Positions 25,501 to 37,500 of a stretch of 64,000 nt of DNA are shown here, in pieces (the stretch's first letter is position 1; the number at the start of each line of letters is the position of its first letter). The stretch lies in assembly GCF_963675165.1 (NCBI RefSeq), contig NC_087388.1, positions 4,097,047-4,161,046 of the forward strand, in the 5' to 3' direction. The notes under the pieces are model-generated. The model saw nothing but the letters and a program-made list of their open reading frames with translations. It was not told the DNA's origin and made no database searches. Source of the stretch: Halichondria panicea (taxonomy: Eukaryota; Porifera; Demospongiae; Suberitida; Halichondriidae). A program made the position numbers and the translations under genes.

Positions 25501-28500
25501 TATGAATAGTGATTCTTGTTTGAGTTTAGGTACTCTTCCACCTGTTTTCTGGAGTCTAGTGAGATCAATTGCTTATTAATGAATGACAATATTCTTGTGT
25601 ATAATGAAATCTGTGATTGGTAAAGCTGATGTTTCTCAGGTGTGTATTCACTGGACTCTTTGTTACATTTTTCGTATTGTTTGTTGAGATTTTGTATCTG
25701 TTTGAGAAAATCATTAATTTCTTGCTGCTGGTTTTCTTCTGGTGGCTTTTGAAGGAAGCTATATGAAGTTGTCGCTTGGTGTACATCTGTTTCGATTTGC
25801 TCCAACACTTCCATCACTCTGACACGAGAATCAATGAGATACAAGCAAAATGCTGTTACGCAATCAATGACCACCCTGTGAAAATCATCGGTATCAAATA
25901 TATCCTTCTTCTCCTTGAATAATTCTGAGAAAGATCTAAGGAATTGACTGACAAGTTCTTTTGGACAAGATTCAAAGTGTGCCGAGAAAAAATCTAGAAA
26001 CTTTTGCACAACGGAACATTTTCCAATACTTTCGAAGTCATGCAACAAAATAATCTGGCTAGTATTGTCACCATCTTTGCTTTCAATACTGTCATCAGAT
26101 TGATTCGGATTGCCAAAAAGCTGATTCTCTGACAAATGCCCATATCTACATTCTAAGAGATGATGAAATAGATCACGGAATTTTAGGAGTGGACCATCTA
26201 CTGCAATCCCTTTGTCCAAGTTAAACAAATCAATATCCTCACCAAAATGTTCAAAAATCAAATAATCAGATCTCGAAAAGTGAAATTGATCGTTATAGCA
26301 AGTACTAGGTACCAAAGCAGCCACCTGCTTTGGAGGGAGCTGAGCTTTTGCCTTATTCTCAGCCAAGCACTCTTCTAGGAGGGATACCTATAATATCATA
26401 GCATGTAATAATTATTGATGATGAATTTACAACTTGAAATAGTAACACAGACCACAAAATGTTTAGGGGAAAAACTAAAAAGCATGGAGTGGGGGAGAAA
26501 AACATTATATCCATCCGCGTATTTAATCTCGAATTAATCTCGATCCTTTACTGCAAATTTTCTAGCATTTAATATAGCACGCATGCATAGTACACACATT
26601 TGTAAGCTATTACAGGCAGTTTTTGCAAAGGATAATAATTGCAATGCTATAACCATGGAATTTAACTGTTCTACTGTCTCTATTATTCCCTACTTCATTT
26701 ATTTCATTTCCCTGCCATTCTACTTCCTTTTAACAAAAAATGATCAGGTATACCGTGATATCAACGATGACAACATTTTCTGAGATCAAAATGAACTTAT
26801 GACATACAGAATCGTCCAAGTCAACAATGGGTATGAATGTACTTGTTTAACGGAGCGTATTACTAGCCATAGGTCCGTGGAATCAATCGTCTACTACCAA
26901 CGTTACATTTCCTTATTTGTAGTGCTGTGTATATAAGCTGATAACACGTTTGATCTAATTTCATTAAGCAGTACAACAAATAAAATTATCAGTATCCAGC
27001 AGTTTGACATGTATATTGCATGCAGGACGATATTAATTCCGCGTAGTAATCCACATCCTCTCATTTGCTCTTGGTTTAACTATAGTGTATCGTATAGCGA
27101 ATATATTTCGAGGGTATAAACTTTCGTGTTGCATGTATATACCGCGAAAATTTTTAGTTATATCCTAGAATATTAATATCGCACACATGCATGCGCAAAA
27201 CACTGTAGTCCACGAAAATTAAATCCACTACACCAATCCTACAGAGTACTATATATAGAGTAAATCATTAAGCTTCTAAGGCATCAAAATCGTCAGCTAC
27301 AAGGGCATATAATTCATGAATAAAACAAGATTGATTCTAACTAACGTCCGAAACACCAACAGGTGGCTATGAGACGGGACTACTAACCAGCAAAAAATGG
27401 ATGGGCCAAGTTGATCACTAATTCCGTAGGAACTGTGATTACTAGAAAAGAGCTGCCAAATAGTTCGATTTTTGGGAGAGCGTAATCTATCTCGGATTGG
27501 CCTAGAGAAACACCAACGAGTGCATGTGGAAACAATCAAGCGGGAGAGAGCCGTACATCAATCCGTCACGTCACTCACAGGCCAATTTAACAATGGAAAT
27601 GATTTATTAACGAGTGTTGCAAGCTGCGCTGTGCTAATACCTCTCGCCATGTTTTGCTTCACAATAATTATAATTATTGTTGACACTGAACCACACAGTC
27701 ATTATAGAAGAGGAGCTTAAGGTTACGGTAAACAGTTTGCTCATGAATATTCATGATTTCTTATCTGAATGATTTTTTGTGAAACTATAAGTGCCATGAT
27801 AGAAGTTTGAAGCATATACATATCGATGTATCAATCTGTATGACAAGTATCAATCTTCAAAACATCTTTCAGTGCCGTGGAAGCGCGATCAAGTTTACTA
27901 GAAACAACACAAACTAGTAGTCATTTTATACTTCGAACAATACTTCTAGGTTTGTGTTCTTGCTCTGTGTTCTTGCTCTGTGTTCTTGCTCTTATAGGGT
28001 ACTTATTATCATACTGGAGGGCTACTTTTGTTCCAGGCCAGGAAAAACTCACAAAAAAAATATTTATTTAAAATGGCTGAAATGCAGAGCCAAGGAAAAC
28101 AGCCTCTTGTGAGCTTTCAGTAGTATTTTTAAAAATATATCTTTGTGTGGCCTTGCATAATATAGTTAAGCTACAGTAGACTGTAATTAATGAGCAAATG
28201 GTTTACCGTAACCTTAATGGAATAGACTTTTATCTGATGCCTGATGAATGGATCTTCAAGGATATAGAAGTCAGAGATTAGAAGCATGTTCAATACCAGT
28301 AGAGTCAATGAAAAAGAAGGTGGAATCAAGGGCCGGGCAGTGTACTAGCCACCTCTAACGCCATATAATTATTTTACTACGTAAAAGGACAATTAAACGT
28401 GTGAATAATAGAGAAGTCTAAACTAGGCATAACTCGCATAACTCGAGAACGAAGCATTATTTTGCAAATCGGTTATCCACAAATAAAAACATGACTATAA

Positions 28501-31500
28501 AAACTCTTATTTGCACTTTATACACACACTACCGTATACCTCGCTTGCGCATGCATGCGTACCGAGGCATAATAACTATAGAAAAGAAAAGGTCACCAAT
28601 TGAGGAAAATCTACCAAGGCCTATAAACTAGGCCTAACTCTTACTCACTAATCTTACATAGACTTATTAAACAGGTAATTTTCGTGGGGTAAAATTTTCG
28701 TTATTTTTGTGGGCAGGCTGACCTACATGAAAACGTAGGCGTGGTTTACCGGAACAGTGCAGGCAATGAAGTCAAACGAAATTTTTACTCACGAAAAGGT
28801 CACCGTTTTCGAGTTGAACGAATTTTAACCCCACGAAAATTACCTGCTATATATACGGTAGTCAGTCAGACAAAATGCGGTTTTTGAGCAATTTTGCAAT
28901 GATAAATAGATGTGAATGTTTTGGACTATTATAGCACATCACAGTGGCGTAGGCAGAGGGGGGCTGACGGGGCTAGAGCCCCCCCTTTTGTGCTTCATCA
29001 ACTCCAACTCAGCTTGAATCACCTTGATCTGTCAATCTATTCTGCACTTAGCCTCGATCCCAGGCCGAGTTTTCGCTTTTATAACGGTTAGGCGAACAAC
29101 TAGGCCTGGTACTAGTTGTCTGCGCATGCGTCAGTCGTTCGTCAGATTCTGACGAATGGATATTCTCGTTCACTTTCGTGACATTTATATTCGTGTACTA
29201 TCGTGTACTAGAAGTCAGTTCCCGTTTTATCATTATTGGAATGGCTCTTAGCTGAAGCTTCTCTCTTCTCTGAAGCTTAGAAAACATTACTCTGAAGACT
29301 GAACAACAAGGGAAGAGGTATAAAGCTTTGTCAAGCTTGTTAAGGTCAGACATTTTTGTGTGGGCCCTGTGCTATCAAATCTTGTTCATGTTTGGCAAGA
29401 TCTAGGTAGACTATAGTTTCATCATTAATATGGTGGATCAAGTGAAGAGTGTGAGCTAGAGAACTTGGTGCTGCCATCATTAGCTCGTCGACAATGACAC
29501 TATAACCTGTTTAATACGAGAAATTTAATATAGATCTACACGTATTTAGAATGTCTATTTCTCTGTACAGGAGCAATGGCTAATATCCAGCTATCCCAAC
29601 AGTGCTCCGCTTGGCTATACTAACGGACGAGACTGGACAGTTTGAGGTAAGGGTTTAACCGTCTTTGTAATTATTGTCCTATACTTACAGGACTGGAGTA
29701 TGACCTGCTCGTTCGAGCGTTGCTGGGTAGCTCAGACTGACAGAGGCATCAAGAGAATCTACGTTTTCTCAAGAATTACGAGTTGGGGCCTAGAATCAGA
29801 GAAGTCCAGCAGCCTGCTAAATCTTTTTGAAACGTAATTTGAAGGCATTCAATCATCCTGAAGTTGCCCTGGGTCACTGTAATCGTGCTGCAGCACAACT
29901 GGCAACTCCCCAGGCCCTCTCTATGTGCATCTTTTGTGTACTCACTCTGTGCATTTTCTGTGTACAAATTTCGATTATAAATATTTTTGCCGACCACAAA
30001 TACAAAGAAAATTTGACGCATGCGCAGACAACTAGTACCAGGCCTAGTTGTTCGCCTAACCGTTATAAAAGCGAAAACTCGGCCTGGGATCGAGGCTATT
30101 CTGCACTGTACTGTATGCGTAGTTACTAGAATGATGTCATTCAATGGAAATGTGGGCAGGGTCATCTATACTGCGCATGCTTACTGCTGATGAAAAGTGA
30201 TGATCTGGTAAAATTCCAAGCTATCAGCGCCTGCTCTGGCCCTGCTCAACAGATTTGAGCCCTGCCCTTCCCAAAATCCTGGCTACGCCACTGCATCAGG
30301 GTTATATTCAGTGAGGGGGGGAGGGGGGGGGCAGGACCTCCAGACCCCCCTTACTTAATTCATTTTCTCCCTCAAACCATTAATCAACTTACTCTGCACA
30401 CGTACTTATACATGCACTTAAGGCTAAGAAACTAGCTGTGCAGATCTGTATAACAGGTCTGCACAGCTAGTTTCTTATATCTCTCTGCCATGCATGCATG
30501 GAAAGAGATATAACAGTAAACATAGCAGTCTATATAATTATATACACACACAAGCACACTACCATACTAATCAGTGGCGTAGGAAGTGGGGTGGCTCCAG
30601 GGGCTAGAGCCCCCCCCCCTTGTTGGAGAGCAATGTTTAGCTTGAACTGTTGAGCTAGCTTAGCTACAGCTGCTGGCTGTAGCCAGCTAGCTGTAAATTA
30701 CATGATTATTTCAATGATGGGCTAGGTTTCAAAGTCTTTAGCGCAAAGTGATAGATAACGATTGATCTATGAGCCTAGTCTCGAATTCCAGCCTCTTTCA
30801 GTCTTTGCAAGAATACGAAGTTTTGGAGGGCGTGGCCAGACTACTATGAGCCCCCCCTTGCAAAAAATCTTCCTACGCCACTGCTAATGTATGCTTCGGT
30901 GTGCGCATGCGCAGTGAGGTATACGGTATAGTGTGCATGTATGTGTAAGTAATTCTCAACGAGCGCTGATAAGCTTCACTGCATACATACAAATGAATAA
31001 ATAACTCAACGAACCTCTTTCCGTAGTTTCTCATATTCAGAATTTGAAGTACCTAGACTTAACCTCCTTTCTGAAACCTGCAGTCGGCATTCTTCCAACT
31101 TTCCTTGAAGAATTTTCATCTGCAATTGAATCATATAACTTGAATTCTGGCAATCAAATTTGAAATTCATACTTGAGGCTATAAACTATGAAAGCATTAT
31201 TAACTTACTATAAAACCCAAAAGCTTAATTATAGAAGTGAGTGGGTTAATAAATATATTCATAATCAGCACATTATATTGGATGTTAGCCTCGATTCAAG
31301 GCCGATTAAAATACGGCCTGGTACCTATTGCATGGGTGATAGTGCACATGCGCTTCAAATTACCCAGATATGGATAATCATACTACGAACGTAAAACCTT
31401 AGTAAATTATACCGTAAATTACTGTATTTATCTTCTAATTTATCGGACAGCAAAAAATAATCATTTTGGAAATTGTCCGGGTATAATTGGAACAGACTTT

Positions 31501-34500
31501 TATAGAGCATACGAAGTGTCCGGAATAATTAGAACAAGCAAGCAGCTGCATGCGAGCTAGCTAGTTTAATAGAACAGTGTGCGACTAAATAGTTGCACTA
31601 GCTATCTAAAACTATACCTATACTCAAAGCTATCTAACTGCAGCACTCTAAGCCTTACTTGCCGTCTATGAATGTAACTCAACTTTTCAAGGTATTGTCT
31701 GGATATTTAGTAATATTGAGTGTCTGTTGTATTAGAACAACGAAAATTGCCCAAAAGAGTGTCCGGGGTAATTAGAAGTGTCCGATAAATTAGAAGATAT
31801 ACGGTAGTTCGTTTACTAAGAATATATTACGTAATACTTTATCTCCATGGCTGAGTTTCGTGAAGCTGCATGTGGTTTATGCAATCTATTGCGTTGGTGT
31901 AGAAGGCTTGAACACTAGTCTAATAAAGACAGAAGAGGCTCTCATCTACATCTACGATCGTCCTATAGCCAGGTTGTCTTCGCAAGTAGCAGTTAAGAGG
32001 CACCATACACTTCCCATAGACTGTACACATCCAAGCTAAGATATCCTGACCATACAGCCGTCATATAGAGGTAGATGAGAGCCTCTCTGGCTTCAAACTA
32101 GTGTGAAAGCCTTCTGGAACAACGGAACAAAGAGCTAAGCTCATGTACATAGATAGAAAATAGAAGAGAGAAAGAAAAAGGGGATTCCCCAGATTCTTGA
32201 ATAAACTAACGCATGCACACTATAATCATGCAATAGGTACCAGGCCGTATTTTAATCAGCCTTGCATGAATCGAGGCTAATTGGATGTATATAGGTACGA
32301 TCCGTTCCACTTGCCTCTGCGGTAAAGTGTATGTTTACCCCTTCACGTAGGCCCATATACTTGGGGAGGTAATTGATACATGCATATAAGGTATACCCAT
32401 AATAATAGTAACTTTCCAAAATCAAACACATTTGCAATGTGAAAATTGCTAAGAGCAGCAAAAAGCGTGGAAAACAAGCAAGCAGAAGATAGTACATCAA
32501 TCAGTTACAACGTCACTAGCCTCGATACCAGGCCGAGTTTTCGCTTTTATAACGGTTAAGTGAACAACTAGGCCTGGTACTAGTTGTCCGTGCATGTGTC
32601 AATCGTTCGTCAGATTCTGACGAATGAATATTTTCGTTCACTTTCGTGACATTAATATTCGTGTACTATCGTGCACTTGTAGTCAGTATCCTGTTTATTA
32701 TTATTGGAATCGATTTGAATGGCTCTTTGCTGAAGTTTCTATCGTCCCTGAAGCTTAGAAAACATTATTCTGAAGACAGAGCAACAAGGGAAGAGGTATA
32801 AAGCTTCGTCAAGCTTGTCAGGGTCAGATATTAAGATCTATAGACTGTATAGTTTCACCATTGATCTATATCTTTAATATGGTGGATCAAGTGAAGCTTA
32901 AGTGTGAGCTAGAGAACTTGGTGTTGCCATCATCAGCTCGTTGACAATGACACTATAACCTGTTTAATACGAGAAATTTAATATATAGATCTACACGTAT
33001 TTTAGAATGTCTACTTATTCTACACAGGAGCAATGCTGGGCTAATATCCAGCTATCCCAACAGTACTGGCTGGAGTGGAGTAGGAACAGGGGCGGTCAGG
33101 GGGCCAGTGGCCCTCCCAACTTCAGAACAAGGGGGCCTGGCCCCCCCAGTTCAAAATAAATTGGCTTGAATGGGCTCACCCTTCCTGAGTTGGATAGGTG
33201 TTCTATTGACAAGGAGAAATGAATTTGTAAGCAGAATGAAAGAAGGATTGCTTTTTTGACGCTTCTGAATGATAATAACTCTTGTAACATGTTTTATTGA
33301 ACGCAATTCTGCTGTATACGGCACATAATTATACATAATGTATACAACTTCGGTATGTGTGTGTGTGTGGGTTTTGAGAGTACAATTAATTATTATAATA
33401 ATTATACACTTTAGTTCTTGTTCAGAGCTTCACACCACCGAAGTGGCCCCCCCAACCTTTTAACTGTTCTTATACTTCACTATGGCTATACTATATAACA
33501 GACGAGACTGGACAGTTTGATGTAAGGGTTTAACCGTCTTTTAATTTTTCCACAGGACTGGAGTATGATCTGCTCGTTCGAGCATTGCTGGTATAGTTCA
33601 GAGGCATAAAGAGAATCTATATTTCTCAAGCAAAGTTTACCTGAGTTACAATTAGGGGCCTATAGAATCAAAGAGGTCCAGCAACCTGCTAAACCTTCTT
33701 GTCAATCATCCCGAAGTTGCCCTGGGTCAGTATAATCGTGCTGCAGCACAACCAGCAGTGAAGCAGCTTTCTATAATTATGTGCATTTAGAAAATGCTTG
33801 TAGTAATACTGCAATCTGATAGGTCACTGAGAGGTCCATTATTTCACTTATGGACCTGAGGTCTTCTAAGTAGGTCTATTATACTGATTATGCCTACAGG
33901 CAAGATGATGTCAAGATTAACTTGTATGGAACATGGCAACATCACACAGTTTATGTTGAAGTCATAGTAACGATGATACAGTGCATCATTAAAAATTTTT
34001 TTTTTTTAAGTTTTGCGTTCTGCATGCAGTGCCGCTTTGCAGCTTTTATCTCTCTCTTGCAGCTACAATAGCTAGTGCTCTAGTGCAGAGCTAACTACTA
34101 TGACAATAGCAACTTTTTATTTGCAATGCGGATTCTCAAGAAACAGAAACTGCCTTCATCAATGTGATTTTTTTTATGTAGACTAGCCAGAGCAAAGCTT
34201 TAACGTTGCTTGAGGCTTGTAGAAACTCTTGGTTTCAGAGTCTTCTTTGTGTTGATATAGCCTAGCTTGCTTAGCACTATTCTAAACCAGTTATAGGCCT
34301 CGTCAACGGTCACTATGAAGTTTTGAGACCCTCAGGCCCTTAGTAGCACCCTCGCTACGCTCGAGATGCTACAGCCTCGGGCCTTCAGGTCTCAAAACCC
34401 CATAGAGACCTTGGACTCAGTCTATAACTATTATTTAGAAAATGCTTGTCACAAATGGTGCAATCTGATTGGTTACTGAGAGGTCCCTTATTTCACTTAG

Positions 34501-37500
34501 AGACCTCAGCAGAGGTCTTCTACAGAGGTCCATTATATGTATTTGCCTATGGAAATTTATGTTGAAGTCATAGTAACCATGATGCAGTGCATCATTAAAA
34601 AATAATTTTTTAAAAAGTATATATTTGTGTTCTGCGGTGCAGCTTTGCAGCTTTTGTCTTACTCTTGCAGCTACCAATAACTAAACTAACTACTATTAAA
34701 GTAGAATAGCAAGTTTCTATTAGCAGTTTTTGCTATGCATGGTTCTCAAGAGACGGAAACGGCCTTCAATGTGAGTTTTTTATGTAGACTAGACTAGCCA
34801 GAGCGAAGTTTTAACGTTGCTTGAGGCTTGTAGAAACTCTTGGTTGCAGAGTCTTCTTTGTGTTAATACAGCCTAGCTTGCTTAGCACTATTCTAAATCA
34901 GTTATAGGCCTCGTCCAATGGTCACTATGGGATTATGAGACCCTCAGGCCCTTAGTAGCGCCCTCGCTGCGCTCGGGGGCGCTACAGCCTCGGGCCCTCG
35001 TGGTCTCATAGACCTTGGACTCAGTCTATAACTATTATATATACTCACTTTGTACATTTTCTATTCATTATCTTGGTATAACCGACCACAAATACAATGA
35101 ATATAATATAACATTATAAGTAGCCTCGATTCCAGAAGGAGAAGAATGGCCTGGTATTCTTTGCATGCATGCGTATGCACGAAATTATTCAGTATTTCAT
35201 CACTGTAAATTTCATGATGCGGACAAAGTACACACTGTCAGAGGAAAATTACATAAGAACATGTGGCGTATAGCGGGATATATTTCGAGGGTATAAACTT
35301 TCGCGGATTGACTGTTAGAAAGGTTTTTGCGGATTGGAATTTCACGGAATAGCAGCCTTTCTGCAGCATGCATACATGCGATATTTAATTTGTGGGTATA
35401 AATTTTCGTGGTACATGCTTGATCAGCGAAATCCGCAAACATGTATACCCTCGAAATATACACGCTATATACGGCAGCCTTCAAAGACACTACACGTACT
35501 TATCTCTAAGAAATGACACAAGAAATGGGGAACTCAGTCATCTTTGCACAACAGTTAATATAAGATGTATATACTTCATGTAACACAAACTACTTACTTC
35601 AGAATACTATAGTACGCATGCGTTTACTGACTATCAAATTAAACGGATTATCCACTTTTTGGGGTAATAAGTACGCGCAATGTATACCAGGCTGCTTGCG
35701 TGTTCCAGCTGTAACTGCTCAACGGTTACAATGCGACGAAAACTAACAGAACAGCTTTTATAGGCTTCTTGGATTTTGATTCGTGGATTAGACTTCAGGG
35801 CCGTAGATATCTTAGGTTTGCAGGGGTGGCAAAATAACAGCTGACAATTTTTACTAAAAAAAAAGGTCAACTGTTATTTCATATCCTCTGAGTATGGCAA
35901 CTTCCAACTTGCTGTGGCACCAACTTAGAGCAACGAGCTCAGAATTTTATCTAAAAAAAAGGTCATAACTTATTCTCAGCAGTCAGCACGGCATCAGATA
36001 GCCCTGCCCACATCTCATTGGGCATGTGCAGATCAATAATTTTAGCAGACTTGAGAATGCCAGGGGGGCAACTGCCCCCCCCTGCCCCCCGCTGTCTACG
36101 GCCCTGGACTTGTGTACATACATCTATTGTTATCTGGTATAATTATCATTGTGGCTTACTGGTATACCAGAACCTCAAGAAAAAGAGTGGTTTAACCTTG
36201 TGGAAAACCTAATTTGATTCACTTGCCACAGGATCATGGGATTTTAACATGTGGGGTGAGCGCGCATGCATGTGCATTACATCCAGGAATAATTATTAAA
36301 GGGTGAGTCTGCAAAGAGATCGAGTCAAGTTCACAAATGGCTACTATATATAATTATAGGTAGCTGCTTAACGGATCTTTTCTGACTCTTGTAAGCTAAC
36401 AAAAACCTAGCAATTTAGTGCAAGGCTAACTCATATGTTGAATAGAAAGTTTGTGCTAACGGATGATGCTATAAAAGATTCTGAAGAGACTGCAACAGCC
36501 TTCAATGAGAGTCAAACTAGCCATAACTCGAGAAAGAAGCTTTATTTTGCTAATCCACGAATCAAAATCCAAAAGAACGTGGCTAGAAGCCTATAGAAGC
36601 TGTTCTGTACCGTTGAGCAGTTACAGCTGGAACACGCACACATGCACACACACACACACAGTCTGTGTTACCGTATCCCTCGTGCGGCTACGCCTCGAGG
36701 CATAATAAAGCGCTATAAGATATTGGATATAAATGAGGGTCTAGCCTATATTTAGCCTCGATTCCAGGCCGATTAAAATACGGCCTGGTACCTATTGCAG
36801 GGGTGATAGTGCTCATGCGTTAGTTTATTCACCAGAATCTGGGGAATCCCCTTTTTCTTCCTTCATCTATTTTCTATCTTTGTAACATCAGCTTAGCTCT
36901 CTATTGCGTTGTTCCAGAAGGCTTTCACACTAGTCTGAAGCCAGAAGAGGTTCTCATCTACCTCTATGACGGTTGTATGGTCAGGATGTCTTACCTTGGA
37001 TCTGTACAGGCTATGGGAAGTGTGTGGTGCCTCAAACTGCCACTCGCAAAGACAACCCGGCTATAGGACCATCCTAGATGTAGATGAGAGCCTCTTCTGT
37101 CTTAAAACTAGTGTTCAAGCCTTCTAGACCAACGCAATAGACGGCATAAGCCACAGCTTCACAGAACTCAGTCTTTGAGATAAAGTATTAGGAACATATT
37201 CTTAGTAAACGGACTAATTTCCGGATAATTTACTAAGGTTTTACGTTCGTGGTACGATTACCCATATTCTGGGTAATTTGAAGCGCATGCGCACTTTTAC
37301 CCCTGCAATAGGTACCAGGCCGTATTTTAATCGGCCTTGAATCAAGGTTAGCCTATATTTAGCTGCATCTTTAAATAGCTATACTTACATTGAAAGTTAT
37401 AATTTCCCTGGGAATTTCCATGGGATTTCCCTAGGTATACAGGTGTATACAATTTGTGGACTTGGGAATTATGATAATTATACATTCACTATCAAAATAC

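Larger units (their letters stand above)
26388..31014 (-). other. intron 3 of the SecA-like gene, transposon-rich
   Basis: No coding sequence of the host gene is seen between the giant exon and the coiled-coil exon. The interval holds the elements at 27721, 28672, 28942, 29049 and 30572 listed separately. An incomplete repeat at about 27085-27240 shares tatttcgagggtataaactt with the element at 35267. Confidence 0.5.

Noticed and set aside
13566-26366. Bacterial contamination as the source of the SecA-like exon
   Set aside because: It has an intron acceptor, matching 5' exons in phase, a paralogous exon set 30 kb away, and animal genes and shared transposon families on both sides. A bacterial origin of the motor sequence remains possible, but not contamination of the window.
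29827-30165. Overlapping open frames of 100 and 129 residues on both strands
   Set aside because: They lie in the inverted-repeat end of a Mutator-like element, show no protein family features and mirror each other.
28942-37350. CRISPR-like array from repeated short motifs
   Set aside because: The repeats are transposon ends in inverted pairs with target duplications, not regularly spaced direct repeats.
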